DNA of 5,928 nucleotides from Chloroflexota bacterium (GCA_010092805.1 JAADYY010000205.1:1-5928); one strand, 5' to 3'. Positions 1 to 5,928 are shown, counted from the stretch's first letter. Numbers and translations are program-made. The notes: generated from the letters alone by a model not told the origin.

Positions 1-16
1 CACTCGCTTAAGAAAC

Positions 17-21
17 AGGAG
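17..21 (+). promoter_or_regulatory. Shine-Dalgarno of the solute-binding protein gene
   Basis: AGGAG lies 10 bases upstream of the ATG at 32. This supports that ATG as the start, and the encoded N-terminus is at once a good signal peptide. The spacing is slightly long but workable. Only 31 bases precede the gene in this window, so its promoter is not visible. Confidence 0.75.
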
Positions 22-31
22 CACTATCTAC

Positions 32-1369
32 ATGAACAGGAACCGTGTTCTGGCACTGCTCGCCATGCTGGCCCTGGCCTTGACGCTGAACACCGTCGTG
101 GCGCAGGATGCTGAAGGCCCCACCCTGCGTTACTTCTCCTGGGAACCGGCCCAGACCGACACCTTCGAGCGTGAACAGGAACTGCTGGACATCTGCGGCG
201 CGGATGGCGGCTACACTGTTGATCTGGAGAGCCTGGGGACGCCCGATTACTTCGAGCGCATCAGCGCCCTGGCTGCCGCTGACGACCTGCCCGACGTGTT
301 CGGTGTCGGTTCTGGCACGATTGATGAGTGGGCCGAAGCTGGCCTGCTGCTCGACATCACCGAGTACATCGAGCGCGACATTGTGCCGATTCAGGATCAA
401 TATTTCAGCGGCCCGTTTGAACTCGCCCGCTTCCCGAAACCGGACGGCCCCTACTACGCCTTCCCCTACGCCGTGATTCACACGGTGCTGTGGTACAACA
501 TGGATGCCTTTGACGCCGCCGGCCTCGAATATCCCTCCGAAGAAGGCTGGACGTGGGATGAATTCCTGGCTGCTGCCGAGGCGCTGACCATCGACGAGAA
601 CGAAGACGGCCTCATCGACCAGTATGGCTTCTGGATGTGGCGCGGTCGCTACGCCCAGACCGAAGGCTGGATCTACCAGAATAACGGTGACATCTTGAAC
701 GACTCCAGCACGCGCTTTGCGCCAGACGAAAACGCCATCGAGGCGCTGGAGTTCCTGGCGAGCCTGGTGCTGGAGCACGAAGTCGCGCCGCCGCCGTCCG
801 AATTTGAGGGGTTGCGGATGCAGGATGTCGTGCCGTTGGGCCTGGCCGCGATGTTCGTGGACGGTAACTGGCAGATGGACAACTTCCGCGCTCAGCACGC
901 AGCCAACCCCGACGCCGCGTTCCGTTTCGCTGCTGCGCCCATCCCGCGTGGCCCGCAGTGGGAAGCAGACACCATCTTCGCCTGGGCAGATATGTTCGGT
1001 ATCGCCGCCGATACCGAGTATCCAGACGAAGCCTGGCACCTGGTGAACTGCATCACCGGCCCCACCCGTACCCTGGAATATCAGTTCGCTGGCAAGATCC
1101 CGGTCTACCGCCCCACCGCCGAAGACGAGGCTTGGCTGGAACTGGATCAACTGCCGCCGAACAAGCAGTTCCTGCTGGATTGGGCGAATAACCCGAGCCA
1201 GGCGAGCTTCACCCCGTCCTGGGGCGAATGGCGCGGTTACACCAACGGTGAAGGTCTGGAAGGCCAGTTCTGGGCCGTCCAGGAAGGGGACATCACCCTG
1301 GCACAGGCGCTAGAAGCGCTGGATGAAAGCGCCAATGAGGTGCTGTCGCGCGTCTTCCCTGAAGAATAA
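32..1369 (+). CDS. Extracellular solute-binding protein of a carbohydrate ABC importer (family 1, CUT1 type)
   Basis: This 445-residue protein is the likely sugar receptor of the importer whose permeases follow. It captures a sugar or oligosaccharide outside the inner membrane and delivers it to the permease pair. Residues 1-24 form a Sec signal peptide: a basic start (MNRNR), a Leu/Ala-rich core, and a signal peptidase I site at VVA24|Q25. There is no lipobox cysteine. The mature part looks like the UgpB/MalE-type family: a region near 70-115 with LPDVF and a DEWAEAG..LDIT segment, FPYAV..TVLWYNMDAFDAAG at about 144-164, WTWDEF at 173-178, and a Ca-binding-like loop D188-x-N190-x-D192-G-x-I-D196 before QYGF. 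Several tryptophans could stack on sugar rings. C55 and C340 are the only two cysteines and might form a disulfide. Length is normal for the family. Codon choice looks strongly biased to C/G-ending codons, as expected for high expression. The substrate cannot be named from sequence alone; assignment to the family is firm. Confidence 0.95.
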   Translation: MNRNRVLALLAMLALALTLNTVVAQDAEGPTLRYFSWEPAQTDTFEREQELLDICGADGGYTVDLESLGTPDYFERISALAAADDLPDVFGVGSGTIDEWAEAGLLLDITEYIERDIVPIQDQYFSGPFELARFPKPDGPYYAFPYAVIHTVLWYNMDAFDAAGLEYPSEEGWTWDEFLAAAEALTIDENEDGLIDQYGFWMWRGRYAQTEGWIYQNNGDILNDSSTRFAPDENAIEALEFLASLVLEHEVAPPPSEFEGLRMQDVVPLGLAAMFVDGNWQMDNFRAQHAANPDAAFRFAAAPIPRGPQWEADTIFAWADMFGIAADTEYPDEAWHLVNCITGPTRTLEYQFAGKIPVYRPTAEDEAWLELDQLPPNKQFLLDWANNPSQASFTPSWGEWRGYTNGEGLEGQFWAVQEGDITLAQALEALDESANEVLSRVFPEE

Positions 1370-1393
1370 CCCCCACTGCCGCCTGATTGCTGC

Positions 1394-1431
1394 ACGGTCT
1401 GTTGATGTCTATCAACAGACCGTCTTTTTTT
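1394..1431 (+). terminator. Intrinsic (Rho-independent) terminator between binding-protein and permease genes
   Basis: Bases 1394-1406 and 1411-1423 are perfect reverse complements, giving a 13-bp stem closed by the 4-base loop GTCT. One C and then seven T (1425-1431) follow at once. The element starts 24 bases after the stop codon of the binding-protein gene and ends 30 bases before the ATG of the first permease. It has a T-tract only in the + direction, so it is unidirectional. It probably ends most transcripts after the binding-protein gene and lets a minority read through into the permease genes. That would match the excess of binding protein over permease usual in ABC importers. Confidence 0.93.
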
Positions 1432-1461
1432 GTCCGCATAGCCCCCAAAACCCACAAAACC

Positions 1462-2373
1462 ATGCGCTACTACAAACCCATCACGCCGTATCTATTCATC
1501 GCCCCCATGATCGGCGGGCTGCTGCTGTTTCGGATTGGCCCGATCCTCGCGTCGGTGGTCATCAGTTTTACACGCTGGGATATCATTAGCGATCCCATCT
1601 GGCTGGGCCTGGGTAACTACCAGGAACTCTTTGCCGACGACACGTTCTGGCGTATCTCCGGAAACACGCTGCTATTTGTGATCGCTTTCGTGCCCGGTAC
1701 GATGATACTCGGCATGGCGATGGCCCTGCTGGTCAATCGCAAGCTGCGGGGGATCGCTTTTTTCCGGGGCCTGTATTTCATGCCCTACATCACATCAATG
1801 GTTGCCGTTGCCATTGCCTGGAACTGGATCTTCAGCCGGCGTTTTGGGCTGCTGAATAATCTACTACTCAGCATTTTTGGCGTGGAGACGCTGCAAACCC
1901 TGTTCGCCACCGATAGGGTGCCGCCGGCCTGGCTTTCCGATTATCCGTTTGTGATTGCGTCGATCGTCATCGTCAGTGTGTGGAAGGCTGCCGGGTTCCA
2001 GATGATGGTGTTTCTGGCTGGCTTGCAGAGCGTGCCCCAGACCTTGATAGAAGCGGCCCGCATTGATGGTGCCAACGGCTGGCAGGTATTCCGGCACATC
2101 ACGCTGCCGTTGATCTCGCCTGTGACTTTCTTTGTCCTCATTATCTCGATTATCGACGCCTTCAGAACCTTCGAAGTGACCTTCACGATGACGCAGGGCG
2201 GGCGGCTGAGTTCAGGCAGCACCCTAGCCTACGGCATCTATCAGAATGCCTTTCTATGGGATCGCATGGGGTATGGCTCGGCGATGGCGGTCGTTTTGGT
2301 GCTGATTATCTCTGCCCTGACGTTCATCAATTTTGCGGCGCGGCGGCGGTGGGTCGCGCAGGATGTCTATTAG
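1462..2373 (+). CDS. Carbohydrate ABC transporter permease, first subunit (MalF/MsmF/UgpA-like)
   Basis: This 303-residue integral membrane protein would form half of the sugar channel in the inner membrane. About six hydrophobic segments are visible, near residues 9-36, 67-92, 104-124, 163-187, 217-240 and 270-293. The EAA loop that docks with the ATPase is at 197-216: E197-A-A, G203 and the terminal LP at 215-216 are all present. The frame stays open upstream to a TTG at 1387 and includes an ATG at 1405. Both lie before or inside the terminator hairpin, and the extra residues they would add do not look like this family. The ATG at 1462 gives the usual short cytoplasmic tail (MRYYKPITPYLF). 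No Shine-Dalgarno precedes 1462; the leader is A/C-rich. The gene ends inside the ribosome-binding region of the next permease. The family is certain, the start is less so. Confidence 0.93.
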   Translation: MRYYKPITPYLFIAPMIGGLLLFRIGPILASVVISFTRWDIISDPIWLGLGNYQELFADDTFWRISGNTLLFVIAFVPGTMILGMAMALLVNRKLRGIAFFRGLYFMPYITSMVAVAIAWNWIFSRRFGLLNNLLLSIFGVETLQTLFATDRVPPAWLSDYPFVIASIVIVSVWKAAGFQMMVFLAGLQSVPQTLIEAARIDGANGWQVFRHITLPLISPVTFFVLIISIIDAFRTFEVTFTMTQGGRLSSGSTLAYGIYQNAFLWDRMGYGSAMAVVLVLIISALTFINFAARRRWVAQDVY

Positions 2374-2376
2374 GAG
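2372..2376 (+). promoter_or_regulatory. Shine-Dalgarno that fixes a GTG start for the second permease
   Basis: AGGAG overlaps the TAG stop (2371-2373) of the upstream permease gene and lies 7 bases before a GTG at 2384, an ideal spacing. The in-frame ATG codons at 2333 and 2363 would overlap the upstream gene and have no comparable site. A ribosome finishing the first permease would be placed to start the second, so translational coupling is likely. Confidence 0.75.
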
Positions 2377-2383
2377 ACGCGCT

Positions 2384-3310
2384 GTGGCGACACCATCTAC
2401 TCTGCTCAGATCCCCGTATCCGGCTGCGTCCACGTTTCAAAGCCAAGCGACACAGGCGGGCCGCCGAGCGATCACGTACGGCTTGCTGATCGTCTTTGCC
2501 GTGTTCACGGTTTTCCCGTTCTTCTGGATGGTTGTGACTTCGTTTAAGTCTGGTAACGCAATTTTCGAGCTGCCGCCGAGCTTCGTGCCGGATAAGCTGT
2601 TCCAGCCGGATATGTTCGATAACTACATCGAAGTGCTCACCCGGCACAACTTCATCCGCTACACCATCAACAGCTTCTTCGTCTCCACCATGACCGGCAT
2701 CGGCCAGGTGATCACGTCTTCGCTGGCGGGATTCGCGTTCGCGCGGTTGCAGTTTCGCGGCAAGAATGTGCTGTTTGGGCTACTGCTGTTCACCGCCTTT
2801 TTTCCAACTGAAGTCACCATCATCCCTGAATTCATCCTCGGTGCCAGGGTCTTTGATCCGCTGCTGGAACCGATTGGCGGCTGGATGAATACCTTTGCGC
2901 CGCTGATTGTGCCATCGTTTATGGTCGGTTCGTTTGGCACCTTCTTGATGCGCGAGTTCTTCTCGACGCTGCCCAAAGAATTGGACGAAGCGGCGATCAT
3001 CGACGGGGCGAACGTGTTCCGCATCTATCGCAGCATCTATCTACCGCTGTCGCGCCCAGCCATGACGACGCTCTTCCTGCTGTCCTTCATCAACAACTGG
3101 AACGAGCTGCTGCGCCCCGTGTTATACATCAGTTCGCGCGAGATGCAGACGGTGACGATGGGGCTGACGACGTTTCAGGGTGAGTTTGAGTCAGAATGGA
3201 ATTTGCTGCTGACCGGGTCTATCATTGCCATTGTGCCGCTGCTGGTGGTCTACATTTTCATGCAGCGCTACATCGTCGAGGGGATTGCGACCACCGGACT
3301 CAAGAGTTAA
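2384..3310 (+). CDS. Carbohydrate ABC transporter permease, second subunit (MalG/MsmG/UgpE-like)
   Basis: This 308-residue membrane protein is the partner of the upstream permease, and the heterodimer forms the translocation pore. After a roughly 27-residue cytoplasmic N-terminus come hydrophobic segments near 30-53, 97-121, 128-147, 171-190, 224-245 and 275-294. The EAA loop is intact: E202-A-A, D207-G208-A209, then YLPLSRP ending near 225. The C-terminus QRYIVEGIATTGLKS has the form typical of MalG-type subunits (QR-x-hydrophobic-VEG...G-x-K). The first transmembrane segment is followed by the common pattern FPFFWMVVTSFK. The start is taken as GTG 2384 because of the well-spaced AGGAG before it; using ATG 2363 would add seven mostly basic residues. 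It lies 10 bases after the first permease gene. No ATPase gene follows. Confidence 0.94.
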   Translation: MATPSTLLRSPYPAASTFQSQATQAGRRAITYGLLIVFAVFTVFPFFWMVVTSFKSGNAIFELPPSFVPDKLFQPDMFDNYIEVLTRHNFIRYTINSFFVSTMTGIGQVITSSLAGFAFARLQFRGKNVLFGLLLFTAFFPTEVTIIPEFILGARVFDPLLEPIGGWMNTFAPLIVPSFMVGSFGTFLMREFFSTLPKELDEAAIIDGANVFRIYRSIYLPLSRPAMTTLFLLSFINNWNELLRPVLYISSREMQTVTMGLTTFQGEFESEWNLLLTGSIIAIVPLLVVYIFMQRYIVEGIATTGLKS

Positions 3311-3313
3311 GAT
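3285..3313 (+). promoter_or_regulatory. Possible sigma70-type promoter for the small gene and the rhodanese gene
   Basis: TTGCGA (3285-3290) and TAAGAT (3308-3313) each match four of six consensus positions and are separated by exactly 17 bases. They span the last codons and stop of the second permease gene and would place a transcript start about 28 bases before the ATG at 3348. Matches of this quality occur by chance, so this is tentative. It would allow the two downstream genes to be expressed independently of the transporter. Confidence 0.3.
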
Positions 3314-3347
3314 ACGCTATGCTGGCGCAAGTGAATACAGGGCTGAA

Positions 3348-3650
3348 ATGGCGATACCGAAAAAAGGCGCTCGGCGCATTGTGGTCGATCAGGTTGAATA
3401 CCGTTGGTACATTCGGCGCAAGCCCACCTATGTTCAGGAAATTTGGGGTGGGCTGACATTCGCTGTGGAACTGGCCACCGAGCGTGCCAGCACAACATTG
3501 GTTGTCGAGATCGACCATGATCGCCCGGACAGCATAGCCGGCGATGCAGCGATCATCCGCCCAAGCGATGTCGCATATGCGATTCGTACGGCGCTGCAGC
3601 ATGGTTGGAAGCCATCGGAACCTGGTGAAACACTGCACCTTGCCATGTGA
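3348..3650 (+). CDS. Conserved-looking hypothetical protein, 100 residues
   Basis: This is a small, soluble-looking protein with no signal peptide and no membrane segment. The N-terminus is basic (MAIPKKGARRIVVDQVEYRW), followed by RRKPTY at 23-28, a mid-part with alternating hydrophobic residues suited to beta strands (LTFAVELA, TTLVVEID), and a C-terminal helix-like stretch ending AIRTALQHGWKPSEPG. From memory it resembles a family of short uncharacterised bacterial proteins with the same order: IPKKG.R.IVVD...YRW..RRKPTY, then I..AL..GW.P...G. I know no function for them. The ATG at 3348 is chosen because AGGG at 3339-3342 sits five bases upstream and the frame is shared with the preceding permease only in overlap. 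It starts 37 bases after the permease gene and ends 55 bases before the rhodanese gene, on the same strand. Nothing ties it mechanistically to sugar import. Confidence 0.8.
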   Translation: MAIPKKGARRIVVDQVEYRWYIRRKPTYVQEIWGGLTFAVELATERASTTLVVEIDHDRPDSIAGDAAIIRPSDVAYAIRTALQHGWKPSEPGETLHLAM

Positions 3651-3705
3651 CCGCATCAGCGAGAATCGCGCCACACGAGATGAAAACGAGAGATAAGGAA
3701 CAGCC

Positions 3706-4650
3706 ATGATGAAGATAACCTTCGTTGTCATGATCCTCCTGAGCCTGGTGCCCTTCGACCGTACCTACGCGCAGGATGCCGTTGAATATCCTAATGCACA
3801 TCTGCTGGTCAGCGTCGATTGGTTGGCAACGCACCACACCGATCCCAATATTCGCGTGATCGATATGCGCGATCCCGATGAATACGCCGCTGCGCATATT
3901 CCCGGCGCGGCGAATGTGCCCGTCGGCGACATCTCCTCGACCATCGACCGCATTTCCCTGGAATTCGACGAAGATGAAGTCCAAGCCACGTTGAACCGCA
4001 TCGGCCTCACGCCAGAGATGACAGTCGTGATTTACGACAATCTGGGGATGATGAACAGCGCGCGCTTGTTCTGGACGCTGGACTATGTGGGCCACAACGA
4101 CGCGCGCGTGCTGAATGGCGGTTGGAATGCCTGGACAGCCGCTGAACTGGAGACCTCAGCCGCTGCCCCAACGTTCGAGCCAACCGAATATCCGCTGGAA
4201 CTCAACCCCGACCGCATCATCGACGCCGAGGGGGTCTTGGCGCGTTTGGATGACCCGACCGCGATCATCATTGACGCGCGCTCGCCCCAAGAATACACCG
4301 GTGAAGTCGCGCTGGCAGATCGCGGCGGGCGCATTCCGGGGGCGGTGCTGTTCACTTGGCTGGATGCCTTGACGGAGGGCGATGCTGTCTTCGCCATCGA
4401 GTCGGATTGGGTTGCGCAGCTCGAAGATGACGATGTCGAAATCTTCCTGCCCCCCGACGAAATTCAGACGCTGCTTGCAGAACGTGACATCACCCCGGAC
4501 AAAACCGCGATCATCTACTGCCAGACGTTCTGGCGCGGGGCGCATGTGTATTTCCTGCTGCGGCTGATGGGTTATGAGGATGTGGTCGGCTATGACGGTT
4601 CGTGGGTCGAATGGGGCAATCGGTCGGATCTGCCGGTTGCGACTGGGTAG
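3706..4650 (+). CDS. Exported two-domain rhodanese-type sulfurtransferase
   Basis: This 314-residue protein probably moves a sulfane sulfur from a donor such as thiosulfate or 3-mercaptopyruvate to a thiophilic acceptor, outside the cytoplasm. Residues 1-22 form a signal peptide ending TYA22|Q23. The first rhodanese domain (about 33-150) has VIDMRDPDEYAAAHIPGA at 51-68 and D111 where a catalytic cysteine would be, so it is the usual inactive N-terminal domain. The second (about 171-310) has IIDARSPQEY at 188-197, GGRIPGAV at 207-214, and the likely catalytic C272 in the loop C-Q-T-F-W-R. Arg at +5 is kept, but the glycine expected at +3 (compare CGTGWR-like loops) is Phe. Donor preference is therefore unclear. 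AAGGAA at 3695-3700 precedes the start; ATG 3709 is an equally possible start, one residue shorter. It lies 55 bases after the small gene and is convergent with the glycosyltransferase gene. Confidence 0.92.
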   Translation: MMKITFVVMILLSLVPFDRTYAQDAVEYPNAHLLVSVDWLATHHTDPNIRVIDMRDPDEYAAAHIPGAANVPVGDISSTIDRISLEFDEDEVQATLNRIGLTPEMTVVIYDNLGMMNSARLFWTLDYVGHNDARVLNGGWNAWTAAELETSAAAPTFEPTEYPLELNPDRIIDAEGVLARLDDPTAIIIDARSPQEYTGEVALADRGGRIPGAVLFTWLDALTEGDAVFAIESDWVAQLEDDDVEIFLPPDEIQTLLAERDITPDKTAIIYCQTFWRGAHVYFLLRLMGYEDVVGYDGSWVEWGNRSDLPVATG

Positions 4651-4691
4651 AATCCGTTCACGGTAACCCATCTTCTTGCTCACGCCCAGAG

Positions 4692-4747
4692 GCGGCGCGA
4701 TTTCGTTTGTGGTTCGGTCCGCAGATGGAGTGATGGAGTCGCGCCGC
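4692..4747. repeat. GC-rich inverted repeat in the convergent intergenic gap
   Basis: GCGGCGCGA at 4692-4700 is the reverse complement of TCGCGCCGC at 4739-4747, with 38 bases between the arms. The gap separates the 3' ends of the rhodanese and glycosyltransferase genes, where a bidirectional terminator would be expected. No T-tract follows on either strand and the loop is long, so it is not a canonical intrinsic terminator. It may be chance in GC-rich DNA. I see nothing else in the 105-base gap beyond a short GATGGAG duplication near 4725-4738. Confidence 0.35.
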
Positions 4748-4755
4748 GCGCAAGC

Positions 4756-5886
4756 TCAACGATGGGAGGCGGTCGTGCGGAGTGCGCGGTAGAGCGCCCG
4801 TAGGTGCGCCGCCGTGCCCTCGATGGTGAATGAGTCAAGGATCGTCTGGCGTGCCGATTGGCCGAGGGCTTGCCGCTGCCCTGGATCGTCGAGCAGCGCG
4901 CGGATCGCCGCTGCTAGCGCCGCATGATCGCCGACGGGAGCAGTCACACCAAGCGATGGATAATTCGGCAGTGTCCCCACCGCTGTGCTCACGACAGGCA
5001 GCCGACAGGCCGCCGCTTCGAGAGTCGCCATCGCTAGAATCTCATGTCGTGAACTCAGCACCTTGATCGCTGCGCGCTGGTAATATGCAGGCAGCTCCGG
5101 GTGATCGACGGCACCGATGAAGTGGACGCGGTCGGCTGCACCCAAATCGCGCGCAAGTATTTCCAGTCGGGGTTGTTCTGGCCCAACCCCGATGATGTCG
5201 AGGTGTATGTGCGGCTCAAGCAGTGCCAGCGCCCGCAGTAGAGTCGCCTGATCCTTGACGGGCACCAATGACGCCACGTTGATCAATCGCTGGGTGTCTG
5301 GCGGCGCGGATGATGGGGTGAAGCGCGCCGCATCCACGCCCAATGTCCCAAAGATCAGTTTCGACTCTGGGATGCGGTAGCCTGCTGTGTTGATGAGTTG
5401 ACGAACATAGTCGCTAGGGATGATGATCCGGTCGGCACCGTGCAGCGCTCGCCCAACGATCCAGCGGCTGAAGGCGCTCAACTGCAACCCGTAGCCGATG
5501 TCATGCAAACGCACCAGTTCGCCGCCGAGGATCGAAACCACCACTGGGATTTGGAGCCAACGCCCGGCCCAGGCCGCGATCAGCCCTGTTTCGTCGGCCC
5601 ACATCGCGTGGAGGACATCAAATGGTGTTTCGTGGTGCAGCCGCCGGATCAAGCGGAACGCGTCGAGCCACAACCGCAGCCGCTGCCTGCCGCGCGCTTG
5701 CCCAGCCCCCAACGCAAACACCGATATGCTGTCGATCCGATATTGATCGCGGCGGTGCGGGTAGCGCAGCGCGATCACGCGCAGTTGATCTTGTGCAGCG
5801 AGTGCCCGCGCCAGGTTGAGCTGCACCGGCAGTGCCCAATCCTGGGCGTGACTGCTGAACCCCGGCAGCAAAACCCCGATATTCAT
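4756..5886 (-). CDS. Family 4 (GT-B fold) glycosyltransferase
   Basis: This 376-residue cytoplasmic or membrane-associated enzyme should transfer a sugar from a nucleotide-activated donor to a glycan or lipid acceptor with retention of configuration, as GT4 enzymes do. The N-terminal acceptor domain begins MNIGVLLPGF and holds NLARALA, IALRYPHRRD (38-47), FDVLHAMWADETG (89-101) and VVVSILGGEL (115-124). The C-terminal donor domain has the linker LGVDAARF (182-189), a VASLVPVKD motif with K211, DIIGVGPE (230-237), and the E-x7-E pair E282 and E290 in SRHEILAMATLEAAA. The usual F-G of the E-x-F-G form is replaced by L-A. Acceptor and sugar cannot be read from sequence. The start at 5886 matches the family N-terminus, but no Shine-Dalgarno is seen and the frame stays open upstream to the window edge. 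The gene is convergent with the rhodanese gene and was probably transcribed separately. Confidence 0.94.
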   Translation of the reverse strand: MNIGVLLPGFSSHAQDWALPVQLNLARALAAQDQLRVIALRYPHRRDQYRIDSISVFALGAGQARGRQRLRLWLDAFRLIRRLHHETPFDVLHAMWADETGLIAAWAGRWLQIPVVVSILGGELVRLHDIGYGLQLSAFSRWIVGRALHGADRIIIPSDYVRQLINTAGYRIPESKLIFGTLGVDAARFTPSSAPPDTQRLINVASLVPVKDQATLLRALALLEPHIHLDIIGVGPEQPRLEILARDLGAADRVHFIGAVDHPELPAYYQRAAIKVLSSRHEILAMATLEAAACRLPVVSTAVGTLPNYPSLGVTAPVGDHAALAAAIRALLDDPGQRQALGQSARQTILDSFTIEGTAAHLRALYRALRTTASHR

Positions 5887-5928
5887 CGAAATTATGCGGC
5901 GGAAACCACCTGCTTCAGCGGGTGGAGG

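Noticed and set aside
101..110. The 10-mer GCGCAGGATG occurs at 101-110, 2356-2365 and 3769-3778
   Set aside because: In two cases it encodes the Ala-Gln-Asp at a signal-peptide cleavage site, and in the third it is the end of a permease gene. Shared codon preference explains it better than a regulatory repeat.
8..1150. A 380-residue open frame on the minus strand opposite the binding-protein gene
   Set aside because: It is exactly antisense to a well-recognised gene with strong G/C third-position bias, which removes stop codons from the opposite strand. Its translation has no recognisable domain.
3312..3456. ATG at 3319 as the start of a different small frame after the permease
   Set aside because: That frame ends at 3456 with no protein-like pattern and lies across the better-supported gene starting at 3348, which has a Shine-Dalgarno and family-like residues.
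3553..4095. A 180-residue minus-strand open frame over the small gene and the rhodanese gene, and another at 4156-4683
   Set aside because: Both are shadows of the rhodanese gene and resemble no family I know. The plus-strand rhodanese motifs are unambiguous.
4692..4747. Convergent-gap inverted repeat as a bidirectional terminator
   Set aside because: The stem is only 9 bp with a 38-base loop and no T-tract on either strand, so it was listed only as a weak repeat.
1..5928. A defence island, CRISPR array, insertion sequence or biosynthetic gene cluster
   Set aside because: No spaced direct repeats, transposase, nuclease, helicase, toxin-antitoxin or carrier-protein signatures are seen. All large genes belong to common transport, sulfurtransferase and glycosyltransferase families.

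Overview
The window is GC-rich and densely coded. It carries five same-strand genes followed by one convergent gene, with little intergenic DNA. The gene set and coding style (a CUT1-type sugar importer without its own ATPase, an exported two-domain rhodanese, a family 4 glycosyltransferase) would fit a free-living heterotrophic bacterium. My best guess is the Chloroflexota/Anaerolineae area, but this is an impression from protein style. No rRNA or other phylogenetic marker is present to prove it.

Bases 32-3310 (+) encode three parts of a carbohydrate ABC importer: a secreted solute-binding protein, then two inner-membrane permeases, each with a clear EAA loop. Between the binding-protein gene and the first permease gene is a textbook intrinsic terminator, a perfect 13-bp stem with a 4-nt loop and seven T. 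The binding protein is therefore probably made in large excess, with the permeases expressed by read-through. The two permease genes are tightly coupled: the Shine-Dalgarno of the second overlaps the stop codon of the first. No ATPase gene lies in the window, so it must be supplied from elsewhere, as is common for CUT1 systems that share an MsmK/MalK-type ATPase.

Bases 3348-3650 (+) encode a 100-residue conserved-looking hypothetical protein of unknown function. A possible sigma70-like promoter lies over the end of the preceding permease gene. Bases 3706-4650 (+) encode an exported protein with two rhodanese domains and an unusual active-site loop (CQTFWR). After a 105-base convergent gap containing only an imperfectly placed GC-rich inverted repeat, bases 4756-5886 (-) encode a GT-B fold, family 4 glycosyltransferase. 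It probably builds a surface or glycolipid glycan.

The sugar importer is a clear functional unit. The small protein and the rhodanese may be cotranscribed with it or with each other, but no shared pathway is evident. I see no mobile element, CRISPR array, tRNA or rRNA, and no convincing new multi-gene system. The points most worth following are the intra-operon terminator, the atypical rhodanese loop and the orphan small protein.
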